From Terana coerulea (Eukaryota > Basidiomycota > Agaricomycetes > Polyporales > Phanerochaetaceae): a stretch of 64,000 nt of DNA. The position numbers were made by a program, and so were the translations under genes. Location: assembly GCA_024811115.1 (NCBI GenBank), contig JAKOGH010000649.1:124001-188000 (forward strand). Direction: 5' to 3'. The notes under the pieces were generated by a model. The model worked only from the letters and a program-made list of their open reading frames with translations, was not told the origin of the DNA and ran no database searches. Below, one piece after another: positions 22,335 through 37,607 of this stretch. Within the stretch, counting starts at the first letter, position 1, and each line of letters begins with the position of its first letter.

Positions 22335-24041
22335 TCAAATTCCTCCTGATGATGAGTTCAGTCGTACACCGCATATAGTGACTTGCAGTAACACGACACA
22401 CACCTCTTCTAAAGCCCATATCGGTGCTGAGCTCGGACCCGCCTCGTTGGATGCCCCTTCTTCCACTTGTGGAGTGTTTGCCTGAGTCCGACTAGGCAAC
22501 GATAGCCCAGCGTTCCTTTCCGCATGACTTGTATTCACTCTCCAAACCAAGTCCGCGGAGAACTCCGAAAGACCGCCAGTCTCTGGGGCAGTTTCACCGG
22601 CCCTTTCACTCAGCATACGGAGGAAGAGGAAGAATCGAGTGGCCAGGACGGGCGGCTGCGTTCGGCTTCATTTCTTGAGACACCCGATTCGAGGAAAACG
22701 AGTCGACATACCATACATTTTGCCCAGGGTCTAAGCGGCCCTCCGAGAGTCTGGTAGCTTTCATGTGAGTTGTCAGCGGGCAAGTCAGAAAACGGAGCCA
22801 CGAACCGTATCTCTATCGTGGACTGCTCCCCAAAGGTTCAGCACCATGACGGACCTATGATGCCACACGATCTTCTTCAGCTATTCGCTTGGTGAAACAG
22901 TCCGCATACTCACAAGAAGTATTGTGTACCTGTGGATAGCATCTATGTCAGCATATGCTTCCTGTGACGAAATGCTACTGAGAAATCACTCACCGTCTCG
23001 AAGGCAGAATTCGGTGATAGACAGTGGAAGCTGAAGCCGGCGGGCCTTCCTCCATTGGCCAAAGGTGCTCTTCCATGTATAGGTGAGGACTATTGCGTCA
23101 GAGATGATTAAGGGCACCCTCGTCATGACGCTAACTGGGAGAGTGTGAGTATGTACACAGATTCAACAGGTGGTGTGTCCTACGTCTAGCCCGCTATCGA
23201 ATCAGCTAAGTCGTGGAGGGACTTTCATCATAGGACATACATTGTATGCGTATGCGCGGAGTATTCGGGCGTGATTGTACAGCGGAAAAGCGGGCGCCCT
23301 AAGTATGCGTACGCGGAATGGGCGTAGGTAAACTGAAGATTGAGCCAAGAGCGATGGGTATCAGCCTAAAATATGGCTCTGCGCATGCTAGCGATGCCGC
23401 TTACTGCGTTCGTACCTATAGGCACAAGACCAAGGGCAAACACAATGGAGGAAGCATAGCGGTTTCGGTTGCCAATCGCATAGACGCGAAGCGCAGAAAA
23501 CACTGTAAGACATAAGTCGTGAAATGGTGCATGTACGCAATGAGACTTACATGACATTTGACCATAGCCAATCAAAGATAATGAATGATTTGTAATCCCC
23601 AGACCTTCGCATCTATACGCCATCAGAAAGTACTAGCTAGCACAAGGAAGTTGGAGCTGACGTCTGACACGGACATGAGCATTTGTAAATCCTCGTGAAT
23701 GGTCCACACACACACCTTGGGTGAGCCTGGACATAGCTGAATAACGGCGAGGATGACCATTATCCAGCGCATTGATATGAGGAAGACGGAGGTCGTTGTG
23801 AAACGTCTTTGCCACACATAACGAAGTTCCAGTTCAAAGGTAAGCATGAAGTCGTACAGCATGAATGCTAGCTCCTGTAGCATTAGGCAAGCATCCCGTA
23901 TTAGCACGTACTATGAGTTTACGTACCTGATACTCCGGCTGCTATATAATTGCTGTTTAGAACTAACCTGAAGCCTCATAAGTCTCAACTCTTGAAGTTT
24001 GGAGGAGTGCTTACGTACGTCGGAGACATGCTTTCTACCAT
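22335..24041 (-). CDS. DUF6533-type membrane protein, copy E (approximate bounds)
   Basis: The signature exon (about 23880-23680) reads ELAFMLYDFMLTFELELRYV then WQRRFTTTSVFLISMRWIMV. The next exon gives VFSALRVYAIGNRNRYASSI, and then VSVMTRVPLIISDAIVLTYT and WRKARRLQLPLSITEFCLRD. This is the conserved last-helix and LRDG region of DUF6533 proteins. Upstream, a start at 24041 (MVESMSPTYVS) is plausible. The 3' part is uncertain: after GTQYFL a candidate exon VMVLNLWGAVHD and a Ser-rich frame to 22335 may form the C-terminus. It is more diverged from copies A and D than they are from each other. It has no MFS neighbour upstream. Confidence 0.5.
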
Positions 24042-25448
24042 AATGGGGTGCAAAGTAGCTTCGACAAAAGTTGCTCTGCAAGATGGCGCGTGTCGCAGGC
24101 GAATGGGAAGTACCAGAGACTCTGCGGAGACGTGCTCCCTATACACATCGTGGAGCTGGGCACGTTTCAACTGACATCAGTAAAGTTAGACAACTCGACA
24201 ATCATGTACGCACCAAAAATCTTTGTATTTACGCCCCTTGATGTGAGGGCCCCCTAGTTATCAATGTGATTATCAAAGGTCGCACAGGGACGGTGCCCGG
24301 CAGGCAATGCTTCGTACAACTCACGAGCCTGCAAGCTCATTCGGCAGACTTCGGCTGTCCGTTTGTGGAGGTATCCAGCCGACGATGCTGGCATGCGTTG
24401 TAAAACATAAATCATGAGGTTCTCATGCCAGTGGAATGCTGGAGACCATGCCATCCTCGGCATGACGGCATTGCTTGATTACTGGATCGACTGGATGATC
24501 ACAAGCTGTCTGGTTAACAAGGGAATCCCTACAACATGCGCAAGTCAAAGTCAACCTCAGCTGTGAGGCCACACAACGGAGTTGATGAGCCCCATCTTCG
24601 AGCATAGCATCTCGCAGAATATCTCGTGGTCGCACCGTAAGCTGGTTCTCCGAGTCACTGCGCGAGATGAACCATCAGCATGATGTTGAGGGATCGGTAT
24701 GATTTACTCACCAGCTTTCTCAGCAGAAAGTTGCTAAGCGGCTCTGACAAAATGGCATGGCTCGCCCAGCGAGGACACAGCTTTGACGGCTATCTCGGGA
24801 GTCGGCGCCCGTTGCGTAACCAACCTCACTCTACCTGGTCGCATGGAGGCGTTTACAGGCATGCTGCAGCTCAATCGGACCATATCTCTGTGCCACATAT
24901 GCCAAAGAGCTTGGGCAGATAGCAGCGTCTCAGCATATGTACTGGTCGGTTAAGTGATGGTGAGTCGTGGCAGAAAGCGACTGGGCGTCAAACGTGTGGA
25001 GGGCGATGCGCCTTTGTGGCGTTTAGATTCGCGGAAGGAGCCGAAGTTATGTCGTACTCACGAACTCGGAGCGAAAAGGGCATGCTGTCGAAATCTGATG
25101 TTGTGCCTTCGGTAGTGAGACAACTAGCTTTTTCAAAGTCCAGTGCTCCAGATATTCCAAATTCCTGCCCCCATTAAATACAACAGTGAACAGTAGCGAG
25201 ACAGTAAACGACAACTTGAACATAACGTACAACAACATAGACAACAAATTACAGACATGATGAAAAGAGAGGGTTCCGAGTTGCACCTCGCGTACAGAAA
25301 GAGTTTTGTTCCGTCATACAGTTTCCAAGAAGAAGAAGAAAGCGTGCCAGACGACGAGAAGACATGAAGACATGAAAGACAGGCGTCCGTAAGGTAGAAG
25401 ACTTGAAACAGGTGGCGCCAGCGATGAGAGGAAGAAGAAGCGTCGACC
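24042..25448. other. Intergenic stretch before the PKA gene end
   Basis: Short minus-strand frames at 24254-24463 and 24423-24635 (the latter cysteine-rich, CACCRDSLVNQTACDHP) match no family I know. The part next to 25449 is probably the 3' UTR of the kinase gene. No RNA gene was recognised. Confidence 0.35.
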
Positions 25449-27454
<2,006 letters not shown>

Positions 27455-28206
27455 CTTGCCGACTATTTTCGTTGATAGTTGGTCAGAATGCTGCGGGGCG
27501 CACGCACGTCGTCTGCGACGTCGAGGAGGACGTGGTGGTGGGCGTAGACGGGGAAATCATCCTCACGAAGCGGACAAGGTCGCCAGGCAGGTGTCATTGT
27601 TCTCAGTAGGATCTAGACGCTGCGGCATCTCCCATTGGGCTAAATAGCCGTGGGAAACTCCGCGCTTCCTGCTCGTCCACGACGTCCAGTCCGGTCTGGC
27701 ACTGCTCTTTATACACACGATGAGCCGACGCCGTCCAGGCCATAATCATAACGCTTTAAGTGTACACACAACAGTCACGGAAATTCAGGACGAAATACTC
27801 ATGAACAGATACAAGCCCTTCGGTCTCGCAGTCACTTACCGGTCCGCACTAGTGTGCTGATACAGTACTTACGTGAGTTCATTCCGCACTGCAGATTAAT
27901 TGTGATCAGAAGACCTCAGGCTGACATGCAGGCGTTCTGATACAGTCAGTCATCTCGGCATCTACTGAAGACAACATGAGTTTAACGGCGAGCGTCGCGC
28001 TCATGAAGCTCTGCGTGACTGTCGCGCCACGTGCTGTGAATAACATACCTAATCAAGCGTCATCTCTCGAAGTCTCGAGACTTCGCGCTTGCTTTCGAGT
28101 GCACTCGGTGAGTTTACTCAAGTACCATATAATTGTAAGCTCAAGCCACTCAGCCGAACCATTCTACCGGTACACGTCTCCAACAGTCCTCGCGAAAGCG
28201 GGAGTC
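27455..28206. promoter_or_regulatory. Region between divergent PKA and small-protein genes
   Basis: The two genes are transcribed away from each other, so this stretch of about 750 bases should carry both promoters. An open frame starting at 27976 overlaps the start of the next gene in another frame and has no motif. No specific binding site was recognised. Confidence 0.35.
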
Positions 28207-28647
28207 ATGAGTGAAGCTCAGAGCGAAGGAAGCCATGCGCCGCTTGCCCTCCCGCACCTACTCAAGCGGAGGATGCACCGAAGCTGAACGTAGGGTCTGA
28301 AATCAAACTCGATTCACTTGGCCCACTGGTCGTGAACAGCGACGGGGTAAGTACCTTGGTTTTGCTCTTTGGCCTTCCGCGAACTGTATGTGCTTACTAT
28401 GAACATGGCATGATCAGACGCTATCCCGAATCGCGAACTGGCCCAACCTGACCGAGCCAGAAAAGGAGCGGACCATACGGGTCTTGGCCAAACGGAACCA
28501 GTGAGTAACATTGGCGATGCTTGTAAATAGCGGGGATTTATAGACAATTGAATACACTTACCTCTCAGACTCCGGATCGCGGAGCAAGAGGCGAAACTTC
28601 AACAGGAAGAGAGCACGCAAACGGGACTTACTCATCCGAACGCTTGA
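28207..28647 (+). CDS. Small conserved fungal protein, 3 exons
   Basis: Exons run 28207-28346, 28418-28500 and 28569-28647, with GT-AG introns of 71 and 68 nt. The conserved core spans the first junction: GSEIKLDSLGPLVVNSDG then TLSRIANWPNLTEPEKERTI, RVLAKRNQ and LRIAEQEAKL. This pattern (SLGPLVVN-DGTLSRI-NW) is one I recall from short uncharacterised fungal proteins of about 100 aa; no activity is known to me. At 28251-28253 one C appears to be missing. Read as written, the ATG frame stops early; one added base joins MSEAQSEGSHAPLALP to APTQAEDAPKLNVG. That is either an assembly error or an inactivating deletion. Confidence 0.6.
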
Positions 28648-28805
28648 TAATCCCTGCATTCCTTGTCTCACAATGCGAGAATAGTAATGACTGTATATTA
28701 CAAGTACTCCTAATGCCAAGCACCCTACACGAGCTCCAGGCGGAAGTATCGAAAAAATAAAGTGAGATATGCAAGAGACCCCCAGCTCGCTGCAGATCCT
28801 ACGGA

Positions 28806-30050
28806 TCACTCGCTGTAGATGTCCTTAGTGTCCGACGCCTGCATCCGCTCCATGACCTTCCGTACGCGCTCGTACACCGCGAACACGATCGCCTGACCAG
28901 GCGCGACACGCAACACACGCGGAGTGATACCCTTGTAGAACGACTTGACGCCCTCCTGACGCCACATGTCCGACGCGATGGCGGCGATCCGCTGGAACGC
29001 AGACTTGCCTGGCTCGGCCGTGGCTTTCTGCAGACCTGCGCGCCGGAAGGATCATTAAGCACGCAACACAGGAGGGAAAAAGGGGGATAAAAGTAGACGT
29101 ACGGGTCTTGATCGTGTCTATGGGCGCGTTGGAGAAGGGACCCATGGCGCCCGAGATGAGACCGATTACCATGTGCTGGTAGGATGGAAGCTCGGTCAGC
29201 TCCGGCTGATATTTGTGTGCGGCTTTCTTTAGCTCTTGGTAGGCGGTGAAGTTGGCACCTATAGAACCATAGTTAGCACTAGTGCAAATTGTAGTCAGCG
29301 AATACACAATGTACCTTGATTGGTCGCTTGGCGCAGAGCAGTCAGAGACACTCCGCGATAGAGGGTTGCGATGCCTTCTTCCCGAACGATGGTGTAAACG
29401 GCGTGCCCGGCGTTACGGTACCGCGGTGCCTCGAGCGGATCCGCGAGCGAGTGCTGTTGGGCTTGCAGACGGATTTTAACGACTTCCATTGGTGTTACAA
29501 CGACAATAGCTTCCGTGGTTCCGGCACCCAAACCAGCTGCAATCCCTTCGAATTGAGATGTGTCACATAAGCAATATCTCACGACGTACCGAGGAATATG
29601 CTCCCCAAACTCGTCTTGCCCGTCTCCTTGTCCGCCAACCAATCCTTGTAAGCCTCGAAGGACGCAAACCGGACGGCCATCTTCGGCACAATGCCGGAAA
29701 GAACGGCGCCGAGGCCCTTGTATAGCGCAAGAGGGGTTTCCCTCCGTGCTATCATGAGGCCTGTGGCGATGAAGCCTCTTGGTTTCGTCTGCGGGCGGGA
29801 TACGTTAAGGAAAGTTTGGCTGGCTAGATAGAGTCTCGACATACTCCTGGCGCACGACCCGACCGCGAAAGCTGCATACGGACTTTGATGGTGTCCAGTG
29901 GCTGGCAGCATAGCTATCCCATGCACCTGATTAATATCTACAGCGACAGGAATAGTGGGGTATAGCTCACCGCCTCCATACCACCAGCAGTACCTCCAGC
30001 AATCAGTTGGGTTGCAAACCCAACAGGCTTCTGTCACCGTTGCGAGACAT
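28806..30050 (-). CDS. SFC1: Mitochondrial succinate/fumarate carrier
   Basis: A mitochondrial carrier (SLC25 family) of three repeats. Repeat 1 has PVGFATQLIAGGTAGGMEA and PLDTIKVRMQLSRSG. The next piece, YKGLGAVLSGIVPKMAVRFA, is close to yeast Sfc1. Repeat 2 has GAGTTEAIVVVTPMEVVKIR, LQAQQHSLADP and LYRGVSLTALRQATNQGANF. Repeat 3 has GLISGAMGPFSNAPIDTIKT and YKGITPRVLRVAPGQAIVF. The Px[DE]xx[KR] motifs are present in each. The protein sits in the inner mitochondrial membrane and exchanges cytosolic succinate for matrix fumarate, feeding gluconeogenesis on C2 carbon. At the N-terminus MSRNGDR and KPVGF lie in different frames (about 30029); one missing A would explain it. The stop is at 28808-28806. 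Confidence 0.88.
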
Positions 30051-32300
30051 GGGTCAATGTCGATAGTGTAGGCGAGGAAATGGGTTGAAATGGAGGTGTA
30101 GGAGGCGCAACGGGACAGGGGTATAAGGATTTAGCCAGGTATAGGGCACACAGCGAGCGAGAGGAGTGGTCGAAAGAGGAGAAGCCCATGTTTCATTGTC
30201 TGCTTTTGACTCGGACAGGGGATGACGATCGGTGTTTAGGACAGACCAAGGCTGGTGCGGACTTAGGCATGTGAATTGCGCGCACTACCCCGCACCGCAG
30301 AGGGGCTCCCCGAGTGAATGTGCTGCGAGAGCCCTCGGCCGTGGGCGTCACCCCGCGTACCCGATGATTCCGTTTCCAGGCCTGGCTGGGTTGCATCCGC
30401 TCTGCCTCCGACACGCAGACAGCTTGCGGTCACGATGTCGCTGGACTGGGGTGCAGGGGCATATGGGAGTACGGCGACCGCAGGAGTCGGTTATATAGCA
30501 TCTTTCCTGGGCGGTATGAGCACTGTAGCTTGTGCGGAGGTCTTCATTCAGCGGATTTACGGCGCTCTGCACAAGATTCGTTTGACGTGGGTGAGAGTAG
30601 GGAAAGAAATGGTAGACGCTCTCCCGCTCAGTTGCACTGCGCCGAGTTGGTGAAGCGCCTAACCTCTGAACCGCAACGGTCATCTCGTCTTCAACGACTT
30701 GCACTCTCTATCTCTTCCCCTATCCTCTACGCAGAGAAAGCGCAGTATTTCTCATTTTTGCCTTATGCGACGCTCTGCGAGAGGCAAGTCAACAACAAAC
30801 CAATACGGCCCTGGCTCCGACCTGTGTGCTGTTCTATCAGCTGATTCTCCCTTTGGTTGTCTCATGATCAGGCTGGACCTGTTCTCCCCATAGGGCTAGC
30901 GCATCGCGGAGTCCCGTCAAGAGTACGACGCCATCCGCTCGCTCTACCGAGGCGGGACGCTCTCTGAACACCTCCGATTTTGAATATGGAATCATATCCG
31001 TCGGGCGAATTTGACCATGGCGGAATCACATGTGCGTGCGTTGACTCAGGCGCCGTGGCGTTTGCATGCAGACCGCAGCCTTCATGAATTTACACGTCGG
31101 ACATGGGCCGCGCTACCACAGGCGGAAGCAGGATCCCTCACTCGCGGCAGCGGCACGAAACGGGATACCCGGAGAATGGTCTGGGGAAGCCATATTGGAG
31201 GAAGGCAAGTTCATCGCCGTCTACCCCGTATAGTTACATCGGCTTAAATGTTGGTAATAGTAGGGTACGATGTCTTGTGCAAATTGAATACTCCTTGGAG
31301 AAACTGAATTCTTGGTCACTTGTGTATCCGCTATAACCCGACGGATTTGGCCTCTCTCGGCGTGTACAATCGGAAGTAAATGGGGAATTATACCAAAGGT
31401 ATGCTACCGAATTCATCTGGTTATCCTAACCATGTGACGTGCGTGGTTTTTAAGGGTTATCAATATCTACGATTGCGGGGTACTCTTCGCCTGGTGGGTG
31501 ACGCAGCCCTTCCAGGAAATAACGCAATGACTATGTAAGCCTCAACTCTTGATGAGTGCACAATCAACACAAGCCGCACCTTGTCAATTTCCAACTACAT
31601 TGGCTACGTTTGCGCAATGCTTTAGTTACAGAGGAAAGCAACCATGACACTGTTTGTCAGCTCGCGAACATGCTATGCCGGAGGTTTAAGAGGTTAGCCC
31701 CCGTCTCTTCACTTCATCTTCACTTTTTCTCAATCTAAATGTTTATGACAGGGGTCGTGCATATGAAAGCTTACCAAATCACTCTCGTTGCTTAAGGCCT
31801 GCAGTCCGACCTTAAATCTCTTGCAGTCAGCGCCGCTAGCAAGACGGCTGCCCGAGATCTCCCCCACTTGGAAACCTTAACGCCACAAGGGCGCTCTGGC
31901 GGCAATCACCGTCTTTTTTCGGCGCTCGGCCGCGGTCAGTCGTTAAATAACTTGTAAATAACAGTACTCACCGCGCGATGGCCGACGTGACAGGTCGTTC
32001 GAACTTCACCCTCGAAACCCGACGCTATTTCAAGCCCATTCATGCGGTATCTTATCACATAACTGCGTGACCGAATGCAAGACAGGCGCGGCCAGGCGAC
32101 ACAGGCGGCCAAAAGCGACGTGACACTGGTTATGCCCACGGCGTGCGGTAGACGGAAGAAGGACAAACCTGTGCTACTATGTGCCCCAACTTGAAGTGTT
32201 AAATGCACACGGCACTACGGACGCAAAGCACCCGGCCGCAGCCCTGGTTTTGCCATAATAGACATGTCCCGTAGTTTGAGTCACTCCATGCGAGTTAAGG
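30051..32300. other. Long intergenic stretch, no gene supported
   Basis: The left end holds the carrier promoter. A plus-strand frame at 30435-30653 (MSLDWGAGAYGSTATAGVGY, partly hydrophobic) and frames at 31011-31336 match nothing I know. The stretch 31340-31930 appears non-coding. A minus-strand frame at 31936-32208 is unsupported. The right end is the 3' flank of the flavoenzyme gene. Confidence 0.35.
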
Positions 32301-33770
<1,470 letters not shown>

Positions 33771-34468
33771 TTGATGAGGATATGGCGGCAAACAAGCTGG
33801 CGAGGTAAGCGGCTTCAGAGCAAGGGTTGTAGACGACTTATATATTCGCGGCCAATGCCTGATTATGGTCATTAGCGGCAAAAGCAGCATTACTTGACGC
33901 TGTTGCGTGTGAAGTCGCCCTTATGAGGATACAAACGCTCCCTGATTGTATATGCCGCTCTCAACCCGAGATCGGAGACTTCTGTTGAATACAGATTTAG
34001 TCAAATGTGATGATGTATAGCGCCATGTATTGAATGCTTACTGATGTCCTCAGCTCTCGAAGTAATGCCAAGAAATCGGAATGGCTTACGGCTGACTTCT
34101 GAAAGCACTTTGACGTCACAGAAGGAATCGCCAAATCCCAAAGTGACTCATGGCATGCTGCACAAGGTGTAATCTGCCGATGCTCCGGAGTCGGACGTTT
34201 CAGCATATGAGTTCCCTGTGCGTGCATCACTCACCTTGATCAAGGAGTGTACGCACGCCCGTACCGTCTGAGCTTTCCATTGCAGGAAGCCAGAAGAGGT
34301 CGTTGATGTCCCCTCTCACAGCTTACGCGCGGGGTCGTAGTAGGGGTGCCGCAGAAAGAAGAAGTGTGAAAGAATCATGCCGCAAGGCATTTTCAAAAAT
34401 GTTGTTTACTCAAATGTGGATTAGTATTGTATCAGACATTCGAGATGGAAACGAAACATCGAACACGC
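33771..34468. other. Gap between the tandem flavoenzyme genes
   Basis: This stretch should hold the promoter of copy 1 and the 3' UTR of copy 2. The small frames at 33997-34230 (minus) and 34303-34584 (plus) are not supported by any motif. Confidence 0.35.
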
Positions 34469-35864
34469 CTACAACTTTGATAGCGACGAGTCTCCTACAA
34501 AGGGATAGTCGATGTACCCTTGTGGGTTCTGTACACTGTAATATAAACTTCGGTCGCCCTTCTTCGCAGGAATGTTGTTCTTGAGCCGAACCGGTAAGTC
34601 AGGCTGATGATCGGTAAGCATCAGAACAGGACAGTCGAGCATATCGAAACATACGTTGGAGATAAACAAGCGGCCGAATGCTATCAAGTCACTTTTCGTC
34701 TCGGCTACATCCAGAGCCAGCTCCCTGGTGTACCCTCCAGCGCTAATTAGAGGCCTAGGATACCATATAGGTCGTAAGAAGTCGTTGGACTATATTACGG
34801 TTGTCCTGTCACTCAGTGTTCCGTCTTTCTGATAGAACGAAGGAACTCACGTCGCCTTCCTGGACTTCTCGGTCAACATCACCTTCGACACGGGGCTCCA
34901 CGAGATGAAGGTACGCCAGCGAAGGGTAGCGGCGTGCAATCTCCGAAACAAGGTAGCTGAAGCCTGGCCGCGGATCCGCCATGCGCATATCTGTAACGAA
35001 CCCGGCCACTTGTGGTTAGATGCACCCTCCTCCAGAAAGCCAGCACTGAAACATACCATTGAATCTACCCCACGGGCTGAACCGTATTGCAGTTCTGCTT
35101 TGACCAATAGCCTGGGTAATGGCCTCCAAAATCTCTAGCGGAAAGCGAGCTCTGTTCTCCACTGAGCCCCCGTATTTATCCGTCCGGTTGTTCGTAACAT
35201 CCTGAATAAACTGATCAATGAGGTATCCATTCGCCCCATGCACTTCCACGCCATCGAATCCGGCACGGATGGCATTTTCTGCGGCGGTTTTGTAGAGCTG
35301 TACGTGCTCATGAATCTCTAGAAGTAATCAGCCATGAGGGCGAGGCTTTGTCCGGCTCCTCTAACGACTTACCATCGACTGACAGTGGTCGAGGTGGTAC
35401 AGGCTTGGCCGGGTGCTGAACATCTGAGGCGGAAATATACGGAAAACCTTTCGTCTTCAACTCCTCCAGATCTGCCGCACGGCCTGGTGCCCATAGCTGC
35501 AAGTATATAAATGATCCACGGGCGTGCACCGCGTCCGTTACCTAGAACTCCATCGTTAAGCCATAGCAGCAAGAACTTCACCAAAATAGCGAAACTTGCA
35601 ATCTTCCATCCAGCAATCTGCTCCTCGCTCCAGATTCCAGGTGCATGAGAAGACCCTCCTACTTGCGCCGCAATAGCCGTTGCTTCGGCGATGATGAAGG
35701 TACCGGGGGTGCTCGCACGTTGTGCATAGTATGTAGCCATCAGCTCCTGGGTAGGAACACGGCTGACGTTCGCACGCCGTCTGCCGAGCGGAGCCATTAC
35801 CACCCTGTGCTGCAACGTCATTTCGCCGACGCGAACTGGTGAGAAGAGTTTCGGTGTAGTCATC
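34469..35864 (-). CDS. Old Yellow Enzyme family NAD(P)H:flavin oxidoreductase, tandem copy 2
   Basis: Starts at 35864 with MTTPKLFSPVRVGEMTLQHR. An upstream in-frame extension to 36037 looks untranslated. The exon order matches copy 1: [59 protein letters not shown] with the H-x-x-N-x-Y catalytic set, [17 protein letters not shown], and FGRLFISNV before an intron. It ends LKNNIPAKKGDRSLYYSVQN, then PQGYIDYPFVGDSSLSKL (stop at 34471-34469). Copy 1 has a 38-residue C-terminal extension that this copy lacks. The two probably arose by tandem duplication and may have different substrate ranges. Confidence 0.85.
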
Positions 35865-36402
35865 GAATGAGGATTACACAGAAGAGTGATGGCGAAGAGT
35901 GGCAATCCTTTCACAAGAAGCACAGTTCTTGAGGCCTTATATACACATGCATTTAATGTCTGACTAATCAATAGAAAAGTGAGCTTGGTAAGAACCGGAA
36001 CGGTGGAAGCAGCTCGGTTCTCACTGTTATCTGTCATATATGTTCGTCATTGACCTGGGTTCATCTTCTATAAACTCTGTTCGCGCGTCGCCGAGGGCGG
36101 CATAGGAGTGGCATAGGCTGCTTACAAAGACTGTTAGACGGCCACTGCTACCAGCCTATAGAGTAAGAATAACTTACTAAGGAACAATCGAAACGATACT
36201 ACAGAAGAAATCGCCGATCATCAGAGAGACCTATTGCGTTGTGCACAAGTTGCAACATGCCGCCGATATCGCACTGCCAGAAGCGTGTAGATCTGTTTCA
36301 GACGGAAGGTAGTTTCTCCAGGCAGAGTAGCCAGACTGCTGCGAACGGAGCGACGGAAGGTCAACAAGCAGCCACAGAGTAACTTCAAATCCAGCACTCA
36401 CC

Positions 36403-37124
36403 TAGTCTCGTCCCCATCCCCTCCTTCCGGATTTGGGAACTCCGTCAGGAGGGTCTGGCGTCTCCCCAACGGCGGAGGGGGGACATCGCCTTCGTCAGTT
36501 TCTGACGAGCGCTTATGTCAACTTGAGACTCGTAGTTCGAATCCTGCACTCGCAGCATTGAGGTATGCCTTAGCTGACTTAACAGGCGGGATTTATGCAC
36601 ATATATATGATTTTAAAGCACAAATTCACATTTTTGTACCCTTCCCTTGTTGCGCAATTGCTGATGTGAGTTAGCTGGGCAGAAATGTGCTGACTGGCTA
36701 CTTGGCCGGCAAAAACCAGGCCTTGATACCTTTACAATGTTCACTCGGGTCAAGCAATATTATTAACTTTATTTATGACCCTTTTAATGAGCTAACCAAG
36801 CCAGAAGTGCTGAACACCGTGAAAGAAGCAATGAAGTCCAGTTAATCTCAGCCAGGAGGTTGTATAGCCGCTGTGGAGCACATATGCCGCCTGAAATTCA
36901 TTCTAAAATTACACAAAATCACGGGTATATACATATATTCCGCCTGTTAAGTCAGCTAAGGCATACCTCAATGCTGCGAGTGCAGGATTCGAACTACGAG
37001 TCTCAAGTTGACATAAGCGCTCGTCAGAAACTGACGAAGGCGATGCCCCCTCCGCCGTTGGGGAGACGCCAGACCCTCCTGACGGAGTTCCCAAATCCGG
37101 AAGGAGGGGATGGGGACGAGACTA
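36403..37124. mobile_element. Mutator-like non-autonomous element, ~210-bp TIRs, 9-bp TSD
   Basis: The left arm (36403 to about 36612) and right arm (about 36915-37124) are near-perfect inverted repeats starting TAGTCTCGTCCCC. GCACTCACC flanks both sides exactly (36394-36402 and 37125-37133). A 9-bp target duplication with long terminal inverted repeats is the Mutator (MULE) pattern. The arms also carry GTTCGAATCC, a B-box-like motif. The 300-base interior has no transposase. It holds an open stretch, 36675-36845, of 56 codons ending in a stop (LGRNVLTGYLAGKNQALIPL at its start), preceded by a splice-acceptor-like GAGTTAG. That could be a captured host exon, as in Pack-MULEs. Confidence 0.78.
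36675..36845 (+). pseudogene. Possible captured exon inside the Mutator-like element
   Basis: The frame is open from just after an acceptor-like TTAG at 36671-36674 to a TAA at 36843-36845. It has no ATG at its start. The translation has normal amino-acid balance and ends DPFNELTKPEVLNTVKEAMK plus SS, unlike random sequence in the arms. I do not recognise the parent gene. Treat as a candidate gene fragment only. Confidence 0.35.
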
Positions 37125-37133
37125 GCACTCACC

Positions 37134-37607
37134 CTGTAAGGCCGATATCCTCCTACCTCCACAAACCCAGGCCACGTAACTGACTTGCATTTTCACAAGA
37201 GACGTTTCGCTACATTCAAGAGCGCGCAGTCAATCATCGGTATAAACCACCGGTTGACAAATATATCGCATAGAATATGCAGCACGGTCCATGCTTGATT
37301 AAAATATACATACACATAAAAACAACAACAGTCCGCTAGCCAAAAGTCGACGTGGTCCATGAAAGCGTCTATATGGTATCAGAGGGAATCAAGGCGTGAG
37401 ATCATGAGCGACAATGAAGCAACCAAAAGATGAGAGCAAGATCGAGACAACAAAACCCACAGTCCAAGAAGTCCCAGTCAGGTATACGTGACGAGCGCGA
37501 GAAGGCCGACAGCTGCGAAGGAGTGCATGCTGGCCAAAGACCGTGTGTAAAGACATCCGAATCAAACGAGTTTGACGGAAGTCGTGAATTGGCATGAATA
37601 CGAAGGC
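37134..37607. other. Intergenic stretch between the Mutator-like element and the glucanase end
   Basis: This probably contains the 3' UTR of the minus-strand glucanase gene. A Cys-rich minus frame at 37402-37827 overlaps the real gene in another frame and is a shadow. Nothing else is visible. Confidence 0.35.

Noticed and set aside
24254..24635. Cys-rich minus-strand frames as a secreted protein
   Set aside because: No signal peptide, no spliced extension and no known pattern.
30435..30653. Small hydrophobic protein starting MSLDWGAGAYGS
   Set aside because: Not recognised and no supporting splice or homology evidence; listed only as part of an intergenic stretch.
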